Source: Neocallimastix lanati (nom. inval.)
Taxonomy: Eukaryota > Neocallimastigomycota > Neocallimastigomycetes > Neocallimastigales > Neocallimastigaceae
DNA: 64,000 bases
Reading direction: 5' to 3'
Assembly (NCBI GenBank): GCA_016946835.1
Contig: JACVTC010000035.1
Location: 536,001 to 600,000, forward strand
Shown: piece after piece, positions 1 through 9,238 of the stretch
How the letters are laid out: the number at the start of each line of letters is the position of its first letter
Numbering within the stretch: position 1 is the stretch's first letter
The notes under the pieces: generated by a model
What the model was told of the DNA's origin: nothing
The model's database searches: none
Seen by the model: only the letters and a program-made list of their open reading frames with translations
Translations under genes and position numbers: made by a program

Positions 1-1346
1 TACTTAAAAGTAAGGAACCACAAAATTCTCGTCATACTAGATGGTGTTTGACTGTCAGTATGTTAGGAATTGATTTACGATATGAAACTGGAAAGAATAA
101 TGTTGTAGCAGATGCTTTATCAAGAATGAAAAATGAAAAAGAAAAAGTTGTCTTAACAACACAAATTATCAAGGAACAAGATGAAAACCTGCTTTCAAGA
201 ACCATTAAGGAATTTATTGAAGAAAAATTTACGACAATTGATGGTGTGGACTACTTTGTTGATGGCAATAATTATAGAAAATTAGTTACAGATACAAAAG
301 AAAAACTTCAATTAATTTTTCAAGCACACAGTATAGGACACGAAGGCTATTACAAGACATACCAACGTTTGAAAAAGAGCTACTATTGGAACAATATGGT
401 TAATGACATTAAGCGAATTATAGGTAAATGTGAAAAATGTCAATTAAATAAATCTCAACCATACCCTGAACAAACGGAAGATAAACCAACTGAAGTGGAA
501 GGACCATTTACACACTTAGGATTGGACATTATAGGACCTCTAAATAAAACCAGAAATAATAATCAATATATAATCGTTGTGGTTGATTATTTTACTAAAT
601 GGGTTGAGGCAGAGCCCACTGAAAATGTTACTTCTCAGGATGTGATAAAATTTTTAATTAATGTATTTGCTCGACACGGTGTACCTCAAATTATCACTAC
701 TGATAATGGAACACAATTTACATCAGATATGACAAAAATCTTCCTTGATTTATATGATGTATATGTTAAATTTATCACTCCATATCATCCTGAAAGCAAT
801 GGTTTAGTTGAGAATCGTAATAAAGAAATTGGAAAATTATTACGATTACTAGGAAAACAACACAAAGAGTGGGATGAAATTTTACCATCTGCACTTTGGG
901 CTTTAAGAACTACTAAAAACTCAATTACCAACCATTCAAGCTTTGAATTAGTTTATGGAAGGGAGGACCAACAACCTTTTGACATTGCTGCCAGACCAAC
1001 TAAGGGTATAAATAAGTCTTCTGACGAAATTCTACTGGAAAAATTTGTATCACACTACCAATGGGTAATGGAGGCCGCATCTAATATCAAAAATGCTTCG
1101 AAGTATTGGGCTACTAGGAGAGAAGAAAAGACCAGTATGAATCAAGCTAAAAGAATAAAACCAGGTGATTTAGTACTAGTAAGAAACTTTAATCGAACTA
1201 AATTAGAACCTTACTTTGTTGGACCTATGAAAGTGGTAAAGAAACAATTCAATACAGTCACTTTAGCTGATCCTGCTACTAATATACAAATGAATCGTAA
1301 TGTTCATTTGAAAAATATTGTCAAGTTTAACTCAGCTTCTACCTAG
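1..1346 (+). CDS. Ty3/gypsy Pol polyprotein, 3' part (end of RNase H plus integrase), cut by window edge
   Basis: This is the C-terminal part of a retrotransposon polyprotein. The frame is open from position 3, so the true start lies to the left; the first possible start codon (TTG at 48) is not real. Residues are counted from that TTG. The end of RNase H is recognisable by VADALSRM (about 20-27). The integrase zinc finger follows (H94, H98, C128, C131), then the integrase core with D160 in LGLDIIGPL, D219 in TTDNGTQF and E255 in NGLVENRN. The three acidic residues hold the catalytic metals for strand transfer. The frame ends at TAG 1344-1346. No chromodomain is visible after the core. The sequence differs clearly from the integrase at 6.6-7.6 kb, so this is another family. 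The visible part is uninterrupted, so it could be active; that cannot be judged without the left half. Confidence 0.93.
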   Translation, partial: LKSKEPQNSRHTRWCLTVSMLGIDLRYETGKNNVVADALSRMKNEKEKVVLTTQIIKEQDENLLSRTIKEFIEEKFTTIDGVDYFVDGNNYRKLVTDTKEKLQLIFQAHSIGHEGYYKTYQRLKKSYYWNNMVNDIKRIIGKCEKCQLNKSQPYPEQTEDKPTEVEGPFTHLGLDIIGPLNKTRNNNQYIIVVVDYFTKWVEAEPTENVTSQDVIKFLINVFARHGVPQIITTDNGTQFTSDMTKIFLDLYDVYVKFITPYHPESNGLVENRNKEIGKLLRLLGKQHKEWDEILPSALWALRTTKNSITNHSSFELVYGREDQQPFDIAARPTKGINKSSDEILLEKFVSHYQWVMEAASNIKNASKYWATRREEKTSMNQAKRIKPGDLVLVRNFNRTKLEPYFVGPMKVVKKQFNTVTLADPATNIQMNRNVHLKNIVKFNSAST

Positions 1347-2206
1347 CTTGAGTCTTAGCGGGGGCATCTTAATACAGAATGAACAAATAATACTAATTGT
1401 GCTAGAATAATATAAATTATTCTAACCTTATAGATTATTCTATTCTATATAATTGGAACTTTCCAATATTCTTCAAATATTACTAAATAGAAATCTTAAG
1501 TTAATAAATCACTAATTAACTTATAATTCCTTTTTGAATTATCGATCCGATTCCATTATAATGTATTAAAAATCTTTAGCCAAGAATATTGTCCTTGCCC
1601 ACTTAATATATTAATATTATATTTCTTTTGTATTATGTTATATTGAAAATAATCAAATCTATTTAATTAGTTATTAAAATTTTCGTTATCAATTTAAATT
1701 TATTTTTAATTACTAAATTTAACTAAACCACAATAAAATATTCTGTATAATCTCTTTATTTTTATTTTATATATATTAGTATTAAACTATTATTAAATAA
1801 TTAATAATTCAATAATATATAACTACTATTTATAACAATAATATTATTAACTAAAATAATAATTCAATTTCAATTTAAATGTTTTATTTATAAAAATAAT
1901 TAGTAATTAGTTTATTAAAAAAATAGTTAGGCTTTACAAATTTTAATTTGATAAAAAATATAAATACATGTAATTTTAGTGAAATAAAATATAATCAATA
2001 ACTTTCTTTTTATTAAATAAATAATTATATTATTATTTTTCTTTTATAAATTTAAATAAATAAATATTGATTTTAAAACAAATTATTTTTTTTTATTGTA
2101 ATTTTATTATTTGTGTTAATTATTATTATATTCCTAAAATTATATGAACCATACCACTAAACTATAAATATTCAATGTAAAATATTTAATAATTTGAATA
2201 CGTATT
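1347..2206 (+). mobile_element. 3' noncoding end and probable left part of the 3' LTR of the first gypsy element
   Basis: Just after the pol stop is a G-rich run, GCGGGGGCA (1358-1366), placed like a polypurine tract. AT-rich sequence without coding capacity follows until the complete element at 2207. I read it as the start of the 3' LTR of the element ending at 1346, interrupted by the later insertion and continued after 9243. The partner 5' LTR lies outside the window, so LTR borders cannot be fixed. Confidence 0.45.
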
Positions 2207-2211
2207 TAAAT
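2207..2211. repeat. Target-site duplication, left (TAAAT)
   Basis: TAAAT directly precedes the TG of the 5' LTR and is repeated at 9239-9243 directly after the CA of the 3' LTR. Confidence 0.85.
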
Positions 2212-2946
2212 TGTCGAAATTACAACTGAATTAAATTTCAATTTCAATTAATTTCAATTAAAATTATTAAAAACAAAATAATTAATAAAAATTTATAATT
2301 CATTAATTATTCTTTAAATTTTATTTATTTTATAATATTATAAGTTATTTGATCATCTTAGGACCAGCTTAGGCCTACTGATTCTAATGATATCATATTA
2401 AACTTAAATATTATTAATAAATAAAATATTTATTAACATGAATCATTTGGTCATGTCATCCTTGATTCATAAATTAATGTTTATGTATTAATTTATGTTA
2501 TATTGATTTAATTAATTATTAATTATTAATTACTATATTAAATATTTAAATTTAATATTATATTATATATATTAGCTAATATATTAGATTAAAAAATATA
2601 ATTTATTTATATTAAACATATTCTTATACTAAATATTATTATTATCAACTTTATATTATTATTATCAATATTCTCAAACCTACAAAGTATAAAAAGAAAA
2701 TTCAAATTTATCTTTTTGTCCTTTGTAAGGTTATAGTTAACCTATTATAATATAACTATATATTTTTATTAATAAATAAAAATTTTTATCATATCAAACC
2801 AATTATTAGTTTTAATTAAGTGTTAAATTAACAAATTTAACTTTATAACTCTTTTATTTTAGTAATTTACTTATATCTATATAGTTATATTATATAGATA
2901 TATCAACCTGATTCCTCGTTAAATTCAACCTGTTTACTTTTTAACA
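2212..2946 (+). repeat. 5' LTR, 735 bp
   Basis: It begins TGTCGAAATTACAAC and ends TTTTTAACA. The copy at 8504-9238 has the same length and reads the same throughout. A TATA-like box (TATAAAAAG, 2688-2696) near the 3' third should direct transcription that starts about 25-35 bases further on. Confidence 0.93.
2688..2696 (+). promoter_or_regulatory. TATA box of the LTR
   Basis: TATAAAAAG in an LTR otherwise poor in recognisable signals. A start 25-37 bases downstream would put the RNA 5' end near GTAAGGTTAT (2725-2734), the segment complementary to the putative primer site. The 3' LTR carries the same box. Confidence 0.5.
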
Positions 2947-2956
2947 ATAACCTTAC
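2947..2956 (+). other. Putative primer-binding site, possibly self-priming
   Basis: The ten bases directly after the 5' LTR, ATAACCTTAC, do not begin with TGG as a tRNA 3'-end site would. They are exactly complementary to GTAAGGTTAT at 2725-2734 in the LTR, just after the TATA box. This is the arrangement of Tf1/sushi-type elements, where the RNA 5' end folds back and primes reverse transcription. The transcription start is inferred, not known. Confidence 0.45.
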
Positions 2957-2980
2957 CTTAGAAAAGAGAATCACCTTGAT

Positions 2981-4060
2981 ATGTCCCTTTATAATAACGT
3001 GTGGGCAAACTCCTATCCTGACTTTGCTCCTATGTCGGAAGTAAATAAGCTAAGAACAGACGCTCAGATTACTGTCTCTGAACTGGCAAAAGATGCAGAA
3101 GTTACATTCTTATCAAGAGAAGATTTTAATAAATATAATGAAGATCTTCAAAAGAAACTTTTTACTTTAAATAGGGATAACAAGAATATCATAAAACAAC
3201 TTTCTTCTATTACCAGCATTTTAAATCAGAAATTCGATTTTATTCCTAATGTTAATGCTTCTCAAAATCAAGATGATAACGCTTCTATATCAACAAGAAG
3301 AGAGGCAGACAATGATGTAATAATGAGGAATACTATTCCCAATACACTTCAAGAAGTCCCAGAACCTGGATTTTTCACTGGGGATACTAAGGAAACCGAT
3401 CTCTTTTGTCAGCTCTGTGAAGATACTTTTAAGACTTATCCTAACTGTGAATCTACTATGGATGTAAAAATTAATTATGTTAAGTCACGCTTAAGAGATG
3501 GTGCTCGTAATTGGTATTATGCCAAATATAAAGATAGAAGTCCAGCAACATTAGAAGAATTGATTAAAGAATTAAGGAAAGCTTTTAATAATGTTGCCAG
3601 TAAGAAATTAGCCATGATCCAACTCGCAAAAATTTCTCACACATTTGGGAAAATTAATGATTATATTGATGAATTTCGAACCCTTACAACATGTTTGAAT
3701 TGGAATGAAGAAGCTTTAGTTTTATTCTTTTATAATGGATTGCACCCAAGGTTCCAGGAAGAAATAGAAAAAATGGATGAATTTCCTTCTGATCTTAGTA
3801 CTATTTATACTAGATGTATTCTTTACGAAAATTCCTTGAAATCTAAAGGTCAATTAAAATCTAATGGTAATAAAAATTTAAAGAAAAAGCCTTCTAATGT
3901 CCACAATAACAACAACAACAATAATAATAAATATAATAATAATAACAATTATAACAAATATTATAATAATAATTATAATAAAGTCCATAATAATAATAAC
4001 TTTAATAAAATTAATAATAACAGTAATAATAGTACAAATAATAATAATTCAAAAAACTAA
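2981..4060 (+). CDS. gag: Gag polyprotein of the complete gypsy element (359 aa)
   Basis: Structural protein of the virus-like particle. It starts at the first ATG after the 5' LTR (34-base leader). Residues about 125-290 look like the retrotransposon gag domain: after PGFFTGD come a conserved WYYAKY segment and a helical region ending in FFYNGLHPRFQEEI. Residues about 305-355 are an asparagine/lysine/tyrosine-rich low-complexity tail. No CCHC zinc knuckle is present in this frame; the basic Asn-rich tail may take over RNA binding (inference). The stop TAA at 4058-4060 directly follows a slippery A AAA AAC, so a fraction of ribosomes should continue into the protease frame. Confidence 0.88.
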   Translation: MSLYNNVWANSYPDFAPMSEVNKLRTDAQITVSELAKDAEVTFLSREDFNKYNEDLQKKLFTLNRDNKNIIKQLSSITSILNQKFDFIPNVNASQNQDDNASISTRREADNDVIMRNTIPNTLQEVPEPGFFTGDTKETDLFCQLCEDTFKTYPNCESTMDVKINYVKSRLRDGARNWYYAKYKDRSPATLEELIKELRKAFNNVASKKLAMIQLAKISHTFGKINDYIDEFRTLTTCLNWNEEALVLFFYNGLHPRFQEEIEKMDEFPSDLSTIYTRCILYENSLKSKGQLKSNGNKNLKKKPSNVHNNNNNNNNKYNNNNNYNKYYNNNYNKVHNNNNFNKINNNSNNSTNNNNSKN

Positions 4061-4746
4061 ATGAAGGACTTCACTCGGAGTCCAATTCATCAAAAAATGT
4101 AAAAACAATTTATTATAACTTTCCTTCATTTGATAACATCACAACCCAAAAACTACCTTCAACTTTTCTTTTATTCCATTGCTACATTCCAACAAGACTA
4201 CCAATTAATAATAATAAATTAAAAATTAAAAATAACCAAAAAATTACATCTGAATCTATGCTAGATTCTGGATCATTTTGTAATTTTATTACAAAAAATT
4301 TAGTTCAAAAACTAAATTTAAAAATTTATAATTTAAAAAATAAAATTTCAGTCAAAGGTATATCTGGTTCTACTACTAAGATAGATCAGTACGTTTGGCT
4401 AAAATTTCAAATAAAAATACAAAAGAATAAAAAATTTTATTTTAAAAATTACAATGAAAAATTTCTAATAACAAATTGCATACCAACTGATCTACTTTTT
4501 GGTAATCAATTCATGCGAAAATTCAAAATTCACTATAATTATGATAAGAATATATTATATTCTTACTTAAATTATTATTTTTCAAATAAAAATAACAAAA
4601 ATCCTAATAAATATTGCAAAAACAATTTATATCTACAGTCGATGAAAAATAAAATTTTAAAAAATTATTTACTTTTTAATAAATCAATAAAAAAATTTAA
4701 TTATAAAAATTTTTCAAAAAATTTAAAAAAAAAAAAAAAAATTTGA
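4048..4746 (+). CDS. pol: Pol, first segment: aspartic protease (in -1 frame to gag)
   Basis: The retroviral-type protease matures Gag and Gag-Pol. The frame is open from 4048, overlaps the end of gag and is reached by the -1 frameshift at 4051-4057, so it needs no start codon of its own. The active-site motif is LDSGS (about 4261-4275; DSG instead of the commoner DTG), followed by NFITKNLVQ and, about 75 residues later, a hydrophobic flap/core stretch TDLLFGNQFM typical of the family. The rest is a Lys/Asn-rich linker. The frame ends at TGA 4744-4746 right after 17 consecutive A (4725-4741). The RT frame, one base off, is open on both sides of that run, so this stop is probably due to a single extra A, real or an assembly error. 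Confidence 0.82.
   Translation, partial: FKKLNEGLHSESNSSKNVKTIYYNFPSFDNITTQKLPSTFLLFHCYIPTRLPINNNKLKIKNNQKITSESMLDSGSFCNFITKNLVQKLNLKIYNLKNKISVKGISGSTTKIDQYVWLKFQIKIQKNKKFYFKNYNEKFLITNCIPTDLLFGNQFMRKFKIHYNYDKNILYSYLNYYFSNKNNKNPNKYCKNNLYLQSMKNKILKNYLLFNKSIKKFNYKNFSKNLKKKKKI
4051..4090 (+). promoter_or_regulatory. Programmed -1 ribosomal frameshift site with downstream hairpin
   Basis: In the gag frame the last codons read AAA AAC TAA, and the preceding base is A, giving the canonical heptamer A AAA AAC at 4051-4057. Slipping back one base puts ribosomes in the frame of the protease, which is open without stops from 4048. Three bases later a hairpin can form: ATGAA GGACT (4061-4070) pairs with AGTCC (4079-4083) and TTCAT (4086-4090), with an AA bulge and an 8-base loop. 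The spacer is shorter than the usual 5-9 bases, but the lowest pairs may be open during decoding. Confidence 0.82.
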
Positions 4747-7700
4747 TCAGAAGTTTAATTATAATAAAAAATTTTTTAATAAAAAACTTAATAACCTTAA
4801 CCTTAATAAATTTTCAAAATTTTGTGATAAATTTAATTATAAAAATTTTTTTAATAAAAATCATTATTTTATTAATAAATATAAATACTATTTCAAAAAA
4901 CAAAATAAATATTTAAAAAACAATTTTAATTTAAACAATGACTATAATTACAATTTTTTAATATATTCCTTCTTATCAAATAAAGGAATTAATAAAAATG
5001 ACAATGAAGATCCAAATATTGAAGATATTCCGCCTCAATATCGCGATCTATTTATTGTTTTTAGTAAAGCCGAAGCCGATAAACTTCCCCCACATCGTTT
5101 AACCGACTGCAAAATAGTGCTGGAGAAGGACGCTTCCCTTCACTATGGTCCAATCTATCCCTTAACCGAAGAGGAAAATAAAGTTTTGAAAGAATATATA
5201 AAAGAAAACCTAAAAAAAGGATTTATTAGACCATCTGAATCACCTGCAGGTTATCCAGTTCTATTCCAAAAGAAAAAAGATGGTACACTTCGGTTATGCG
5301 TAGACTATAGGAAGTTAAACGCTGTTACTATAAGAAACTCGTACCCCATACCTCTTATTAATGAAATTATTGAAAAGGTTAAAGGAGCAAAGTATTTTAC
5401 AAAATTAGATTTACGTTCAGCCTATAATTTAATCCGTATTAAGGAAGGGGATGAATACAAGACAGCTTTCAGAACTAAATATGGTCACTATGAATACTTA
5501 GTTATGCCATTTGGTTTAAAAAACGCACCAGCTACTTTTCAATCGTTTATTAATTCGGTACTAAGACCATATTTAGAAAAAAGTGTTATTCTTTATTTAG
5601 ACGATATTTTAATCTACTCCAAAGATTTAAAAGAACATCATAAACAAGTTAGGGAGGTTTTGCAAGCATTAATTAATAATAACTTATATGCAAAATTAGA
5701 AAAATGCGAATTTGATAAAGAGAAAGTTGAATTCCTTGGATATGTATTATCAGGTCAAGGTGTCACTACCGATCCGAAGAAAATAGAATCAATTAAAGAC
5801 TGGCCTCAACCAAATAACTTAAAGGACGTACAGAGGTTTTTAGGTCTTTGCAATTATTATAGAAGATTTGTTAAAGATTTTGCAAAAATTGCAAAACCTT
5901 TACATAATTTAACCAGAAAAAATATTAAATTTAATTGGAATAACAAATGTGAAGAATCATTCTCAGAATTAAAGAAAAGATTAACCAGTTCTCCAGTTTT
6001 ATTCCATCCGGATAATAATAAACCATTTATTGTTGAATGTGATGCAAGTAACTTTGCCCTTGGTGCTGTTTTATCACAAAAGGATGATAATAATAAATTA
6101 CATCCAGTTGCATATTTCTCAAGAAGCTTACAAGGTGCAGAAATTAATTATACTATTACAGACAAGGAGTTGTTAGCTATTAGAGAAGCCTTTTTGGCAT
6201 GGAGACATTTATTACTTGGTGCGAAATACAAAGTAACTGTTTATACTGATCATAGGAACTTATTATATACCCTTGGTGGTAAAATTGGTAATCAAAGGCA
6301 ACATAGATGGCATATGTTCTTCCAAGAATATAATTTTGAATTAATTTATAGACAAGGTTCCAATAATGGAAAACCTGATTCTCTTTCAAGAAGACCAGAT
6401 TATATAAAAAATAATGAAGAAACTAAAACCGAAAATATTCTTGACATAAAAAATGTAAAGGGAGTTCCATGTTTTATTGGTGTTGTTAGCGATCTTTTAG
6501 AAAGAATTATAGAAGCTACAAAAACAGATGCCACAGCTGATGATATTAGACTCTATTTTAGCCCACAGAATATTAAAAATGATATGTCCTATAAACCCTT
6601 TAGGAAAATGAATAAGTTCAAAATAAAGGATAATATTATATTATATAATAATTTAATTTATATTCCTGAAATTTTAAGATTAGAAATCTTAACTAAATAT
6701 CATGAAAAGCCTTCCGCTGGTCATCTTGGAATTAAAAGAACTCTTGAATTAATTACAAGAAACTTTTGGTGGCCCAAAATGCAAGATGATGTTATAAAAT
6801 TTGTCAATTCCTGTAAATGTTGTGCAAGAAACAAAATTAATAGACATAGGAAATATGGCTTTCTACAACCGTTGGAAACACCTGATAGACCTTGGAAATC
6901 TATAGAAGTTGACTTTTTATGTGGCCTCCCGGATTCAAAGGGATATACGGTAATAATGGTTGTAGTGGATCGTTTCTCTAAAATGATTCACTTAATACCT
7001 TTCAAACAAATTCCTGATGCAAAACAAACTGCCAAAGCATTTATGAATAATGTTTATAAATTACATGGCCTTCCTTATGATATGTATACAGATAGAGGTC
7101 CTCAGTTTACAAGTGCACTTTGGAAAGAATTCATGAAATTACTTAATATTAAATCCAAATTAGCTACAACAGATCATCATGAGACTGTTGGTCAAGTTGA
7201 GAGATGTAACTCCTTTATTGAACAGTATTTAAGAGCTTATTCAAGATCTTATTATCACGACGATTGGATTAATTGGATCTATCTTGCAGAGTTCGCTTAT
7301 AATAATTCAGTCAATGAATCTACAAAAGAAACACCTTTCTTTATTAACTATGGATTTCATCCATCTATGGACGAATATTTCTTACTACCCCAAGTTGATA
7401 CTAATAGTAAATTTATTAAAAATGTAAGTACAAGTTTTAATCATATTAAAGATGTCTTATTAAGATCTAAAGAATTATATAAAAATTATGCGGATAAGAA
7501 AAGGATGCCACCTCCTGTAATAAAAGAAGGTGACTTGGTTTGGATTCAAGCACCTCCTTCCTTAAATATTGAAGATTGTTCTAAACTCGCTCCTTGCAAA
7601 TATGGACCTTACAAGGTAATCGATGTTTTAGAGAATAATAATTATAAAATTGATCTTAAAAAGTCACCTTTTCCAAAACATCATCCAATCTTTCATATCT

Positions 7701-7963
7701 CTGAATTGGAACCTTATGTCCCAACTCCGCAAAAGTTTTTAAATAGAAGTTCGCACAATGAATCCATTAATGATATTATTGAAATTTCTGGATTTAGGAC
7801 AAACTACAAGAAAAACTGCTACGAATATAGAGTTAGATACAAATATAAAAGTTCAAGTAATTGGGTGCCTTCTTATGAAGTTGAAAATAATCCAAGGAAT
7901 CAAAGAATATATCAAGAATATTTAAAGAATAATAGAAAATTCACTTCTCTTTCTTATAATTAA
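4742..7963 (+). CDS. pol: Pol, second segment: reverse transcriptase, RNase H, integrase, chromodomain-like tail
   Basis: This enzyme part copies the RNA and integrates the cDNA. The frame is open from the A17 run at 4741; a GTG at 5117 is the first start-like codon but lies inside the conserved LPPHRLTDC lead-in of RT. Residues counted from 5117: RT 15-210 with KLDLRSAY (96-103) and YLDD (160-163); RNase H 300-425 with D309, E351, D378 and D421; integrase zinc finger H529, H536, C566, C569; integrase core D599, D659, E695; GPY-like segment about 825-865; then a chromodomain-like module (about 885-935) with YEYRVRYK and NWVPSYEVENN. Such tails direct chromoviruses to marked chromatin. All catalytic residues are present. 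It would normally be made as a Gag-Pol fusion. Confidence 0.94.
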   Translation, partial: FDQKFNYNKKFFNKKLNNLNLNKFSKFCDKFNYKNFFNKNHYFINKYKYYFKKQNKYLKNNFNLNNDYNYNFLIYSFLSNKGINKNDNEDPNIEDIPPQYRDLFIVFSKAEADKLPPHRLTDCKIVLEKDASLHYGPIYPLTEEENKVLKEYIKENLKKGFIRPSESPAGYPVLFQKKKDGTLRLCVDYRKLNAVTIRNSYPIPLINEIIEKVKGAKYFTKLDLRSAYNLIRIKEGDEYKTAFRTKYGHYEYLVMPFGLKNAPATFQSFINSVLRPYLEKSVILYLDDILIYSKDLKEHHKQVREVLQALINNNLYAKLEKCEFDKEKVEFLGYVLSGQGVTTDPKKIESIKDWPQPNNLKDVQRFLGLCNYYRRFVKDFAKIAKPLHNLTRKNIKFNWNNKCEESFSELKKRLTSSPVLFHPDNNKPFIVECDASNFALGAVLSQKDDNNKLHPVAYFSRSLQGAEINYTITDKELLAIREAFLAWRHLLLGAKYKVTVYTDHRNLLYTLGGKIGNQRQHRWHMFFQEYNFELIYRQGSNNGKPDSLSRRPDYIKNNEETKTENILDIKNVKGVPCFIGVVSDLLERIIEATKTDATADDIRLYFSPQNIKNDMSYKPFRKMNKFKIKDNIILYNNLIYIPEILRLEILTKYHEKPSAGHLGIKRTLELITRNFWWPKMQDDVIKFVNSCKCCARNKINRHRKYGFLQPLETPDRPWKSIEVDFLCGLPDSKGYTVIMVVVDRFSKMIHLIPFKQIPDAKQTAKAFMNNVYKLHGLPYDMYTDRGPQFTSALWKEFMKLLNIKSKLATTDHHETVGQVERCNSFIEQYLRAYSRSYYHDDWINWIYLAEFAYNNSVNESTKETPFFINYGFHPSMDEYFLLPQVDTNSKFIKNVSTSFNHIKDVLLRSKELYKNYADKKRMPPPVIKEGDLVWIQAPPSLNIEDCSKLAPCKYGPYKVIDVLENNNYKIDLKKSPFPKHHPIFHISELEPYVPTPQKFLNRSSHNESINDIIEISGFRTNYKKNCYEYRVRYKYKSSSNWVPSYEVENNPRNQRIYQEYLKNNRKFTSLSYN

Positions 7964-8503
7964 AAAAAAAAAAAAAATTATTATACTTTAGCTATAAATA
8001 GTATATTAAATAATAATAATATTTCAAAATTAAATTAGTTAATTTAAAATTTTACATTTCAAAATTTCAAAAATTTTTAAAAAATCGAAATTTAATAATA
8101 CTTTATTTATTTTTACATTATTATATTCATTAAATTATAAATTTTCACTATATTTAAAAATTTTCAATTTAATGCATAAAATTAAGATGAAATTTCAATT
8201 TCAATTTCAAAATTTCAATTTTACATTTTTTCAACGAAATTTTTAATAAAATTCACACCATTATATTTCTCGATATTTAATTTTATAACAAAATTTTAAT
8301 TTCAGTAAATTTTGACAATTTCGAAATTTCCATGAAATGGCCACTTGTAATGTGTTCTTTAAAGGACTCATGTGACCTTTTTACTTCAAAAAAAAAAAAA
8401 AAAAAAAAAAAATTTTTTAAAATATACAATTTTATAAATATAATAATTTCTTTATGTAACGTTACACAAAATCGTCTGGAATCCGATTTTTGTGGAAGGG
8501 CGT
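7964..8503 (+). other. 3' untranslated region of the gypsy element with polypurine tract
   Basis: AT-rich, no gene. An open frame at 8332-8526 runs through a poly(A) run into the LTR and is not credible. Just before the 3' LTR, GTGGAAGGGCG (8492-8502) is the likely polypurine tract that primes plus-strand synthesis. Confidence 0.6.
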
Positions 8504-9238
8504 TGTCGAAATTACAACTGAATTAAATTTCAATTTCAATTAATTTCAATTAAAATTATTAAAAACAAAATAATTAATAAAAATTTATAATTCATTAATT
8601 ATTCTTTAAATTTTATTTATTTTATAATATTATAAGTTATTTGATCATCTTAGGACCAGCTTAGGCCTACTGATTCTAATGATATCATATTAAACTTAAA
8701 TATTATTAATAAATAAAATATTTATTAACATGAATCATTTGGTCATGTCATCCTTGATTCATAAATTAATGTTTATGTATTAATTTATGTTATATTGATT
8801 TAATTAATTATTAATTATTAATTACTATATTAAATATTTAAATTTAATATTATATTATATATATTAGCTAATATATTAGATTAAAAAATATAATTTATTT
8901 ATATTAAACATATTCTTATACTAAATATTATTATTATCAACTTTATATTATTATTATCAATATTCTCAAACCTACAAAGTATAAAAAGAAAATTCAAATT
9001 TATCTTTTTGTCCTTTGTAAGGTTATAGTTAACCTATTATAATATAACTATATATTTTTATTAATAAATAAAAATTTTTATCATATCAAACCAATTATTA
9101 GTTTTAATTAAGTGTTAAATTAACAAATTTAACTTTATAACTCTTTTATTTTAGTAATTTACTTATATCTATATAGTTATATTATATAGATATATCAACC
9201 TGATTCCTCGTTAAATTCAACCTGTTTACTTTTTAACA
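8504..9238 (+). repeat. 3' LTR, 735 bp
   Basis: Same length as 2212-2946 and no difference seen on reading both through. It begins TGTCGAAATT, ends TTTTTAACA and is followed by the TAAAT duplication. Confidence 0.93.

Noticed and set aside
6180-6389. Minus-strand frame within pol
   Set aside because: Shadow of the RNase H coding sequence, which is well conserved on the plus strand.
8332-8526. 64-codon frame ending in the 3' LTR
   Set aside because: Runs through a poly(A) run and into the LTR; no domain.
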